Assembly (NCBI GenBank): GCA_002336085.1
Contig: DDEH01000041.1
Span: 1-18,341 of the forward strand
Direction: 5' to 3'
From: Flavobacteriales bacterium UBA1959
Lineage (GTDB): Bacteria; Bacteroidota; Bacteroidia; Flavobacteriales_D; Sanyastnellaceae
DNA length: 18,341 nucleotides
Shown: piece by piece, positions 6,892 through 13,725 of the stretch
Numbering within the stretch: position 1 is the first letter of the stretch
Layout: each line of letters starts with the position of its first letter
Notes under the pieces: model-generated
Seen by the model: the letters and a program-made list of their open reading frames with translations, nothing else
Database searches by the model: none
What the model was told of the DNA's origin: nothing
Position numbers and translations under genes: made by a program

Positions 6892-8688
6892 CTAAACGAA
6901 AGGCAAAGTCAAGATGACCTTTTCTTCAATGGGTGAGATGCGTTCTACTTGGATTTTCCCAGCGATTTTCCGCAACTGTGAATGCAACTCATTCCATCGG
7001 GATGAAGCCAGAGCATCTTTTCCATGGAACAGCCCCTGCATGGCCTTGGATGCCTCAGTGTGGTTGCTGCTCAAGCAGAAACGCCAGTGAGATTTGTCGG
7101 TTTCAACTTGGATTCGCATGGCTTCTTCTGCGATTGATATTTCGGCCAATCCGCGCATGAGATTTCGGATGACAACACGGACATCGGGTCCGATGGAAAA
7201 TTGCATGTCATCATCCAATTTCCAGTTCATTTCCCCTTGAATTTCTTCGTCTAAGGCACTCAAGAAATCTTGGATTGTCTGTGATCGAGGATCTTCATCT
7301 CGCTCAAAAATGAGGTTGCCATTGGGCATCAAGCTGCTGCTTCCAAGTTCTATGGCTTCTGCAGTTTCTCCGGATGCACGTATCGAAGGGGAAGACTTTT
7401 CTTGGGAAGGCAAGCGGTCGGATGGAACCAAGCTACGCAAGCGAATGATCCGACGGCGTTCTTTACGAAGGGACTCATTCAAAACACGGTGACTTCGACC
7501 ATTGGCTAGCAATCCAATGCCTAATAGTGCCGCCAACCACGGCCACATGCCATAGGAGCGAGAGTTTGATTGGGATGCACTCATCTCCAAAACAGCGCGA
7601 TCAAATGGGTCGGGCTCAGGTAAAATTCTTTCTGTAAAGCCTTGAATTTCTCGATTGGGTCTTGACTGCAATTCATCGAGTAAGCGCATATTGATCTCAT
7701 CGACTTCTAACATGGCCGACAGCGCCTTGGCTTCGTTTCCGCGTTGAAGTTCAAAATCGGCACGGTGCCGCAAAGCTTCTAAAAGTAATTCTTTATTGTT
7801 TGCGATTCGTGCTTCTTTGATAGCTTCATGTTGGGCGATGATGACGTCGAGCGGTCGATGCAAGCGCTGAGCAGCACTTGCAACGCGCAACTGAGAAATG
7901 GCCATAGCGATGGGATCGTTGGATTTGGTTTTGTCCAAGATGGTTTTTGCCCACTCCATTGCTTTGACATCATTCCCTTCGTACGCTATAATCATTTGGA
8001 CTTCCATTCGTAGGTCCTGTGCATAGTCATTGGGAACTCGAATGGCCTGATCTTCAAATGCCAAGCGCAATGAATCTGCCCGATTGCCATTTGTAATGAA
8101 ATCGAGTTGGATTGCTTGGCTCAACCATTGCGCTCTCGTTTTATCTCCAATCTCCTCATCGTTAAGTGCAAGGCATTTGAGGATGCAACGGCTCGCCTCT
8201 TCCCAATTGCCGCTGATGAAGTGCAATTCTGCAATTTTGGATTTTAATGTCCAGTCATCGGGACGGAGCTTTATTTCGCGCGTCAAAATGGAAATCGCTT
8301 TGCCTTCTTGCTGCAATTTCATCCAGAGATCTGCTGCCAGCTGCGACTGCTTTAGACGCTCTTCGGCGCCACACGCCAGTAGACCATCTTGTGCGCGCTG
8401 GAGTGTTTCTTCAGCCAAGATTGGATTTTGACTTTCGACATGAATGTTCGCGATTCCTAGCCTTGCTCGTGCTACTTGACAAGGGTCAAAGGACCGCTCT
8501 TCCGCACCTCGGTACATAGCCAATGCTGCCACGGGCCGGTCGGACTCAAAAAGCGAATCCCCTCGAATCAGCATGAGCTCTGCTTCATTTGCTCCTTGCA
8601 GTGGTGGCATGGATTTTTGCGCCACGACTGTTCCGAAAAAGCTAAGGGATAGCCCTAAAAAGTGAAACAGTTTGCAGTTGAAAAGCAT
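6892..8688 (-). CDS. TPR-rich membrane protein with degenerate histidine-kinase-like C-terminus (598 aa)
   Basis: A signal peptide (about 1-23, ending VVAQ) leads into a helical, TPR-like periplasmic region at about 34-340; repeats such as RGDSLFESDRPVAALAMYRG and KIAELHFISGNWEEASRCIL are visible. One membrane helix lies at about 381-396 (MWPWLAALLGIGLLAN), followed by a basic juxtamembrane helix (KERRRIIRLR). The cytoplasmic end (about 475-598) has the order and spacing of a histidine-kinase ATPase domain: RVVIRNLMRGLAEIS in the N-box position, WRFCLSSN where DxGxG should follow, and IAGKIQVERISPIEEK...LTLPFV as the last strands. The N-box Asn, the Asp-Gly box and the glycine lid are all absent, and no phospho-acceptor His region is recognisable. 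I infer a non-catalytic sensor or scaffold derived from a TPR histidine kinase. The ATG at 8688 is well placed for the signal peptide. Confidence 0.8.
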   Translation of the reverse strand: MLFNCKLFHFLGLSLSFFGTVVAQKSMPPLQGANEAELMLIRGDSLFESDRPVAALAMYRGAEERSFDPCQVARARLGIANIHVESQNPILAEETLQRAQDGLLACGAEERLKQSQLAADLWMKLQQEGKAISILTREIKLRPDDWTLKSKIAELHFISGNWEEASRCILKCLALNDEEIGDKTRAQWLSQAIQLDFITNGNRADSLRLAFEDQAIRVPNDYAQDLRMEVQMIIAYEGNDVKAMEWAKTILDKTKSNDPIAMAISQLRVASAAQRLHRPLDVIIAQHEAIKEARIANNKELLLEALRHRADFELQRGNEAKALSAMLEVDEINMRLLDELQSRPNREIQGFTERILPEPDPFDRAVLEMSASQSNSRSYGMWPWLAALLGIGLLANGRSHRVLNESLRKERRRIIRLRSLVPSDRLPSQEKSSPSIRASGETAEAIELGSSSLMPNGNLIFERDEDPRSQTIQDFLSALDEEIQGEMNWKLDDDMQFSIGPDVRVVIRNLMRGLAEISIAEEAMRIQVETDKSHWRFCLSSNHTEASKAMQGLFHGKDALASSRWNELHSQLRKIAGKIQVERISPIEEKVILTLPFV

Positions 8689-8692
8689 GGTA

Positions 8693-8719
8693 CAAACTAC
8701 CTACGAAATGTTCGTCCAA
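8693..8719 (-). promoter_or_regulatory. Weak candidate promoter with internal dyad, upstream of the TPR protein
   Basis: The minus strand has TTG (8719-8717), 17 nt, then TAGTTTG (8699-8693), which is one base short of TAnnTTTG. The inverted repeat ACGAA-atg-TTCGT (8703-8715) sits between them, where an operator could lie. The evidence is weak: a five-base dyad can occur by chance. Confidence 0.25.
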
Positions 8720-8772
8720 TATCCTTGACTCCTGGAATTGTTCACATGAAAAGGAGCAAAAATGGGGGGCTT

Positions 8773-9783
8773 TTAATCATTCCAAATTACATCGAGGACG
8801 GTGCTGCCAACCACATCGAGTGTCGATTTACTAATGATAGCCATATTGTCCTGATGTGTATGATGAAAAGGGCCGTAACCCATCGGGAGGACTTGGACTT
8901 GATAGTGTACGATGTTGGCGGACGGAATGCCGCCAAGTTGCGACACAAATAAGTTGTCATCCACAGTTTGAGGAGTCACATTGTTTTTGAAGTAGTCGTC
9001 AAAGCCAAGGGATTGGGCAGAACTCCAGACTTTGCGCACTATTGAAGGAGCGTAAGCCATTGATGTTCCTTCACGGTTAAAAACAGCATCTTTGGCTCCG
9101 ACCATATCAAGTAGGATTCCATATTTGGCTTGGTAACCAAACTTATGCGGTTGATTGGCCCAAAACTGGCTTCCGAGGCACCAAGTTGTCATGCTGCTAA
9201 CACTGGCACTTGACCATTCGGGTGCTCCGAAATCCTCAGCATCAAAAAAGATCACATCTACACCAACGTCCAAGGTAGAGTCAGCGCCAAGAATTCGAGC
9301 AATCTCTAATAATACTCCAATGCCTGAACCACCGTCATTGGCTCCGTCGATGGGCTCACGGATGCGAATGGTGTCTTTGTCCGCAAAAGGACGTGTATCC
9401 CAGTGAGCATAAAGCATGATGCGTTCAGCGTTTTCGGGTCTAAATTGCCCAATGATGTTGCGCATATTTAGAACGGTGCCGTCATAGGCGCGCACGCGAC
9501 CGGGTTGCTCAACTACATTGGCACCGTGTCGCTGCAATTCTTTTACAAGCCAATCTCCGCAGGCCACATGCGCTTCAGTGTTTGGTACACGTGGGCCAAA
9601 ATTCACTTGTTCTTCAATGTATGCATATGCAGAATCACGATCAAATTTGGGGGCGCTAATGCGCTGCATTTGAACCAGCGGTGCGTCGGTCTGTTCTGTG
9701 TCGCTGACGCAGCTGACCAAGCCCGATATGCTAGCGGTCATTAAACAAAAGAAGAGGGGAGAGATTCTCAATCGCGGTTCCAT
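8773..9783 (-). CDS. M28-family lipoprotein, glutaminyl-peptide cyclotransferase type
   Basis: This is a zinc-dependent M28-fold enzyme resembling bacterial glutaminyl cyclases, which convert N-terminal Gln to pyroglutamate; an aminopeptidase activity is the alternative. Starting at ATG 9783, the 336-residue product has a signal peptide with lipobox LVSC (Cys25). Metal and catalytic motifs are YAHWDTRPF (His127, Asp129), DGANDGGSG (Asp150), FFDAEDFG (Glu183, Asp184), LLDMVGAKD (Asp226) and FHHTHQDN (His308). The WCLGSQFW segment with the C-terminal FHHTHQDN pattern is what I associate with the cyclase-like branch. The start overlaps the end of cysS by 16 bp, so the two are probably co-translated. 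An upstream in-frame ATG at 9861 lies inside cysS and would bury the signal peptide, so it is rejected. Confidence 0.88.
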   Translation of the reverse strand: MEPRLRISPLFFCLMTASISGLVSCVSDTEQTDAPLVQMQRISAPKFDRDSAYAYIEEQVNFGPRVPNTEAHVACGDWLVKELQRHGANVVEQPGRVRAYDGTVLNMRNIIGQFRPENAERIMLYAHWDTRPFADKDTIRIREPIDGANDGGSGIGVLLEIARILGADSTLDVGVDVIFFDAEDFGAPEWSSASVSSMTTWCLGSQFWANQPHKFGYQAKYGILLDMVGAKDAVFNREGTSMAYAPSIVRKVWSSAQSLGFDDYFKNNVTPQTVDDNLFVSQLGGIPSANIVHYQVQVLPMGYGPFHHTHQDNMAIISKSTLDVVGSTVLDVIWND

Positions 9784-11258
9784 GTGCTGCCTTCTTTCCC
9801 GTCTTTGATTGTTACGCCCATATTGCCCAATGCTTTGCGAATGGAATCGGCCGTTCCCCAATCTTGATTGGATTTTGCTTCGCTTCGTAATTCTACAAGA
9901 AGATCGAGCATCGCACCGGTATCATCGTTGGATTCGTTGGAGCTTGCAGTGTCTAATTGAAGGCCAAGAACGTCAAAGAAGTAGCTATGCATAAACGTTT
10001 TAAGCGCTTGCTTTTGCGTTGCGCTAATAGCAATACGGCCGTCCTGAATATTGTTTACCAGCTTGACAGCATCAAACAGGACACTGATGCAAATTGGTGT
10101 ATTGAAGTCATCCCCCATTGCGGAGGCGCATCTCGCTTCGAGTTCGGAGATATCGGCATCTCCGTTGTTTTCGGTGGCTATTGCAGGAATGTTTTCAAGT
10201 GTTTCGATGGCTTTCATAAGCCTGTCGAGTCCTTTCTCTGCAGCTTGCATTGCAGCATTTGAAAAATCCAACGTGCTCGCATAGTGGCATTGTAGCATAA
10301 AGAATCGGACAGTCATTGGCGAATAGCCGCGTTCAAGCAAAGGATGATTGCCTGAAATCAATTCATCTGGAGTGAAGCCATTGCCTTCGGATTTCCCCAT
10401 TTTTCGGCCATTTACGGTAAGCATATTTCCATGCATCCAATACCGCACAGATTTCCCCTCACCGGTGGCTCCGGCATTCTGAGCAATTTCGCATTCGTGA
10501 TGCGGAAATTTCAAGTCCATTCCACCGCCGTGAATGTCGAATTGATTTCCGAGGTATTTGGTGCTCATGACAGAGCACTCGAGATGCCACCCCGGAAACC
10601 CTTCGCTCCATGGGGATGGCCATTTCATCAAATGCGATGCGTCGGCTTTCTTCCAAAGGGCAAAATCCAGGGGGTCATTTTTTTCATCTTGTCCGTCTAG
10701 AATGCGGGTATTGTTGAGCAAGTCGTCAATTTTCCGACCGGAAAGTTGGCCGTAAGGATAGTCTTCGCTGAATTTTCGAACATTGAAATAGACACTTCCG
10801 TTGGATGAGTATCCATATCCACGCTCGATGATTTTTTCGATCATCCCGATTTGCTCTACGATGTGGCCGGTTGCGCTGGGCTCAATGGAAGGGCGCTGGA
10901 TATTGAAGATTCGCATGACATCATGGAAATCATTCGTGTACTTCTGCACAATCTCCATAGGCTCTAAGTTTTCGAGCCGCGCTTTCTTTCCGATTTTATC
11001 TTCTCCGTCTTCGGAGTCACCAGTCAAGTGCCCAACATCCGTAATGTTGCGAACGTAGCGCACTTGGTACCCCAGATAGGAAAGGTGTCGATAAACAATA
11101 TCGAAAGTCAGAAACGTTCTTACGTTTCCGAGGTGCACATTGCTGTAGACGGTAGGGCCGCAAACATACATTCCAACGTACGGTGCGTTTATAGGAGTGA
11201 ATAATTCTTTCTCCCGTGTTAAGCTATTTTGGATGAAGAGGGGCGTGTGGTCGGACAT
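9768..11258 (-). CDS. cysS: Cysteine--tRNA ligase
   Basis: This class I synthetase charges tRNA-Cys in the cytoplasm. At 496 residues it is slightly longer than E. coli CysS (461). The N-terminal CGPTVYSNVHLGNVRTF carries the HIGH-like signature HLGN (42-45) and zinc ligand Cys33. The other expected zinc ligands are present: Cys228 in GWHLECSVMS, and His253 and Glu257 in FPHHECEIAQ. The KMSKS-type loop is KMGKS (286-290), an accepted variant. The DALR and C-terminal anticodon-binding helices occupy roughly 330-490. It overlaps the M28 lipoprotein gene downstream and lies 129 bp after tdh. Confidence 0.98.
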   Translation of the reverse strand: MSDHTPLFIQNSLTREKELFTPINAPYVGMYVCGPTVYSNVHLGNVRTFLTFDIVYRHLSYLGYQVRYVRNITDVGHLTGDSEDGEDKIGKKARLENLEPMEIVQKYTNDFHDVMRIFNIQRPSIEPSATGHIVEQIGMIEKIIERGYGYSSNGSVYFNVRKFSEDYPYGQLSGRKIDDLLNNTRILDGQDEKNDPLDFALWKKADASHLMKWPSPWSEGFPGWHLECSVMSTKYLGNQFDIHGGGMDLKFPHHECEIAQNAGATGEGKSVRYWMHGNMLTVNGRKMGKSEGNGFTPDELISGNHPLLERGYSPMTVRFFMLQCHYASTLDFSNAAMQAAEKGLDRLMKAIETLENIPAIATENNGDADISELEARCASAMGDDFNTPICISVLFDAVKLVNNIQDGRIAISATQKQALKTFMHSYFFDVLGLQLDTASSNESNDDTGAMLDLLVELRSEAKSNQDWGTADSIRKALGNMGVTIKDGKEGSTWNRD

Positions 11259-11287
11259 GGAGGGGCGATGTCAGTGTCTTATGCGAT

Positions 11288-11319
11288 CCTCAGATGAGGC
11301 GTTTGCTGATTGCATGCAA
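11288..11319 (-). repeat. Two short palindromes in the cysS leader
   Basis: TTGCATGCAA (11310-11319) is a perfect 10-bp palindrome. CCTCA-GA-TGAGG (11288-11299) is a 5-bp inverted repeat with a 2-nt centre. Both lie in the leader between the candidate promoter and the cysS start, 30 to 61 nt before the ATG. They could be operators; neither makes a convincing RNA hairpin alone. No known riboswitch was recognised. Confidence 0.35.
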
Positions 11320-11368
11320 AGTAAATGATTCCGGGCGGAAGAAAGGGGTGAATTCCGGTTGTTCAATC

Positions 11369-11400
11369 CAAACATAGATGAACGAAATCAAGACTTCAAA
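11369..11400 (-). promoter_or_regulatory. Strong candidate Bacteroidota promoter for cysS
   Basis: The minus strand reads TTTG (11400-11397), 20 nt, then TATGTTTG (11376-11369). This matches both consensus elements (TTTG and TAnnTTTG) at close to the preferred spacing of 19. The -33 element overlaps the last codons of tdh. Transcription from here would give cysS a leader of about 100 nt and allow the cysS-M28 pair to be expressed apart from tdh. Confidence 0.6.
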
Positions 11401-12347
11401 GTTTCGTTTTCTTTAGCCATTGCTTTCATCATGATCTCTGACATGTCGTCAAGCATGATTTGCGGCTTCCATCCCCAATCTATTTGAGCGGAAGAATCGT
11501 CAATGCTGCATGGCCAACTTTCCGCGATGGTTTGCCGTTGATCTGGCGCATAATTCAATTCAAATTGTGGCTTATGCTGCCGAATGCTCTCTCCAATTTC
11601 GGTAGGTGAAAAGCTCATGGCTCCTAAGTTATAAGATGTGCGAATAGTGATCTTTTCTTTCGGAGCGTTCATCAATTCCAACGTGCCGCGCACGGCATCG
11701 TCCATGAACATCATTGGCAACACTTGATCAGCCCTGAGAAAACATGTGTACGCCTCATCCTTTGCGGCATAATGATAAATCTCCACAGCATAATCTGTCG
11801 TCCCTCCTCCGGGCAAAGAGCGATGGCCAATAAGCCCGGGATACCGAACACTTCTTACATCGACACCATATTTTTCGTGGTAATACCTGCACCAGAATTC
11901 ACCTGCTTGTTTGCTGATGCCGTAAACGGTAGTCGGGTCAAGTAGAGCGCTCTGCGGGACTTTATTCTTGGGGGTTCCCGGTCCAAATACAGCGATTGAA
12001 CTGGGCCAAAACACCCGATTTATCCATCCTTCCTTGGCTGCTTCTAGGATGTTCAGCAAGGATTGCATGTTTAAATCCCACGCAGCGAGTGGTTTTTTTT
12101 CACCAGTAGCACTGAGCATTGCGGCCAAATGATAGACTTCATCGTATTTCCCTTCTTCCAATATTCTTGAAAGCGCACCCTCATCCGTTGCATCCAAGTG
12201 AAGAAACTTGCTCCGCAAGACAGCTTCATTATCCGGTACCCTGATGTCGGAAATATCAACTGAATTGGGACCGAATTCGGCCTGCATTTGCAGCACAAGT
12301 TCTATTCCTAGTTGCCCTGCGGCTCCGATGACCAAACGACGTACCAT
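11388..12347 (-). CDS. tdh: L-threonine 3-dehydrogenase, SDR (epimerase-like) type
   Basis: It oxidises L-threonine to 2-amino-3-oxobutanoate with NAD+, the first step of threonine breakdown to glycine and acetyl-CoA. The 319-residue protein belongs to the extended SDR family of threonine dehydrogenases, unrelated to the zinc MDR enzyme of E. coli. Visible features are the NAD-binding GAAGQLG (8-14), catalytic Ser116/117 (WPSSIAVFG), YGISK with Tyr142 and Lys146, and the family signatures YPGLIG...LPGGGTTDYAVEIYH (169-192) and YNLGAMSFSPTEI (239-251). The ATG at 12347 places the first beta strand directly before the glycine motif. The longer open frame (to 12425) overlaps queA and is not needed. 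It is divergent from queA. Confidence 0.93.
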   Translation of the reverse strand: MVRRLVIGAAGQLGIELVLQMQAEFGPNSVDISDIRVPDNEAVLRSKFLHLDATDEGALSRILEEGKYDEVYHLAAMLSATGEKKPLAAWDLNMQSLLNILEAAKEGWINRVFWPSSIAVFGPGTPKNKVPQSALLDPTTVYGISKQAGEFWCRYYHEKYGVDVRSVRYPGLIGHRSLPGGGTTDYAVEIYHYAAKDEAYTCFLRADQVLPMMFMDDAVRGTLELMNAPKEKITIRTSYNLGAMSFSPTEIGESIRQHKPQFELNYAPDQRQTIAESWPCSIDDSSAQIDWGWKPQIMLDDMSEIMMKAMAKENETLKS

Positions 12348-12352
12348 ATATA

Positions 12353-12382
12353 CGAAGATAGGATATTGAGGACGGAGAACAC
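12353..12382 (-). promoter_or_regulatory. Candidate tdh promoter
   Basis: The minus strand has TATCTTCG (12360-12353, one mismatch to TAnnTTTG) with GTG in the -33 position at 19 nt spacing (12382-12380). The box ends only 5 nt before the tdh ATG, so the transcript would be leaderless or nearly so. Confidence 0.4.
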
Positions 12383-12394
12383 CACGTACTTTTG
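12366..12394 (+). promoter_or_regulatory. Candidate queA promoter
   Basis: TTG at 12366-12368 is followed after 18 nt by TACTTTTG at 12387-12394, an exact match to TAnnTTTG. The box ends 5 nt before the GTG start of queA. It overlaps the tdh promoter on the other strand, so the two may compete. Confidence 0.5.
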
Positions 12395-12399
12395 TAGGT

Positions 12400-13662
12400 G
12401 TGAAAAAGCCCATCGATTTTCCCATTCATGCAAATGCTGCATTCGATTACGAGTTGCCAGAATCCTACATCGCATTGCATCCCACAGAACCTCGCTCTGC
12501 CGCGCGGCTTTTGGTACTTGATGAGGCTGATTTAGAGACGCAATATCGGTTTGCAGATTTGCCATCGCTTTTACCGCCAGGAGCTCAACTGTGGATGAAT
12601 GACACGCGTGTTATTCGTGCTCGGTTAATTATGCAGAAGGACACTGGAGGCCGATTGGAGATTTTCCTTCTTGAGCCATTGAACCAATCCATGGAGCAAT
12701 CACTGGGCTCTATGCAGCCGGTGCGCTGGCGTTGCATGGTCAAAGGGGGCAAGAAATGGAAAAATGGTCTTGCTGGAGTGAAGGTAGAGGACGCGACTGG
12801 CGTTTGGGACGTTCGTGCCAAGCGTATTGGTATGGAAGAGGGAATTCGTCTTGTGGAATTGGAGTGGAAATTTATTTCATCGTCCACGGGAAAACAGAAA
12901 GCAGTGATGTTTTCCATGCTGCTCGAAGCCATGGGTCGAATGCCGTTGCCGCCCTACATGCGCAGACCGGACGAAGCAACGGATACGCTGGACTATCAGA
13001 CGGTGTATGCCGAAGTCCCAGGGTCTGTTGCTGCACCCACTGCAGGTCTGCATTACGACGAGCCGCTATTGGCGAAGCTCAGCGCACAAAATTCGTTGCA
13101 TGCCGTTACCCTGCATGTCGGTGCAGGAACGTTCAAGCCTCTCGCCGAAGGCGAAGTAAAAGAGCATGTCATGCACGCCGAAAAGTGCACCGTATCATTC
13201 GAGAGCATTGAGGCCTTGGCCCGATCCAATCAAAACCGAATCGCTACGGGAACGACAACGCTTCGAACATTAGAAAGTTTGTATTGGCTCGCCTTGAAAT
13301 GGCGCTTAGGAGGCGAACAGCCCCATGCATTGGGTCAGTGGGAATGGTGCAATGAGTTGGTGGAGACTGATGAACAGTTGGGGTGGTCTTTAGAGACTGC
13401 TATGCACTGGGTGGCCCAAGAATTGGACGGACATGACTGGGAGTTTGAAACAGCCATCATGATGGTGCCTCCTTATCGAATACGTTCTGTTCAGGCGTTG
13501 ATCACAAACTTCCATATGCCACAGAGTACACTTCTTTGCCTTGTGGCTTGCGCCATCGGCAATCGCTGGCAATCGGTTTATGAAGAAGCAAAGCGTGCCG
13601 AATTTAGATTCTTGAGCTATGGTGATGGAAGCTTGCTTCAGATCCAGCCATTTTTAAAATGA
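12400..13662 (+). CDS. queA: tRNA preQ1(34) S-adenosylmethionine ribosyltransferase-isomerase
   Basis: It transfers and isomerises the ribosyl part of S-adenosylmethionine onto preQ1 in tRNA, the penultimate step of queuosine synthesis. Family signatures are FDYELPESYIALHPTEPRSA, MNDTRVIRARL (66-76), the GGRLEIFLLEPL strand, PPYMRRPDEATDTLDYQTVY (184-203), SVAAPTAGLHYDEPLL (209-224), HVGAGTFKPL (239-248), TTTLRTLESL and ITNFHMPQSTLL (368-379). At 420 residues it is longer than E. coli QueA (356). The extra length is mainly at about 300-345 (after SLYWLALKWRLGG) and near 95-120, which I believe is usual in Bacteroidota. The start is GTG at 12400; no in-frame ATG precedes the conserved N-terminus. 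The gene ends at a bidirectional terminator. Confidence 0.95.
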   Translation: MKKPIDFPIHANAAFDYELPESYIALHPTEPRSAARLLVLDEADLETQYRFADLPSLLPPGAQLWMNDTRVIRARLIMQKDTGGRLEIFLLEPLNQSMEQSLGSMQPVRWRCMVKGGKKWKNGLAGVKVEDATGVWDVRAKRIGMEEGIRLVELEWKFISSSTGKQKAVMFSMLLEAMGRMPLPPYMRRPDEATDTLDYQTVYAEVPGSVAAPTAGLHYDEPLLAKLSAQNSLHAVTLHVGAGTFKPLAEGEVKEHVMHAEKCTVSFESIEALARSNQNRIATGTTTLRTLESLYWLALKWRLGGEQPHALGQWEWCNELVETDEQLGWSLETAMHWVAQELDGHDWEFETAIMMVPPYRIRSVQALITNFHMPQSTLLCLVACAIGNRWQSVYEEAKRAEFRFLSYGDGSLLQIQPFLK

Positions 13663-13676
13663 CCGCGTTGAGGCAT

Positions 13677-13708
13677 AAAAAAAGCCCCCTGAGTCGGGAG
13701 CTTTTTTT
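13677..13708. terminator. Bidirectional terminator between queA and the PPIC foldase gene
   Basis: AAAAAAAGC pairs with GCTTTTTTT. After one mismatch the stem continues CCC/GGG around a 6-nt loop. With an A-tract on one side and a T-tract on the other, it can stop transcription from both convergent genes. Confidence 0.88.
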
Positions 13709-13725
13709 GAGGAAATCGAGGAAGA

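Noticed and set aside
8773..9861. Long start (9861) for the M28 lipoprotein
   Set aside because: It would overlap cysS by 94 bp and place 26 residues before a standard lipoprotein signal peptide.
11259..11387. T-box or other tRNA-sensing leader before cysS
   Set aside because: No T-box sequence, specifier stem or terminator/antiterminator pair is visible; T-boxes are typical of Firmicutes.
12732..13211. 159-codon open frame on the plus strand inside queA
   Set aside because: It is a frame-shifted shadow of conserved QueA motifs, which are intact in the other frame.
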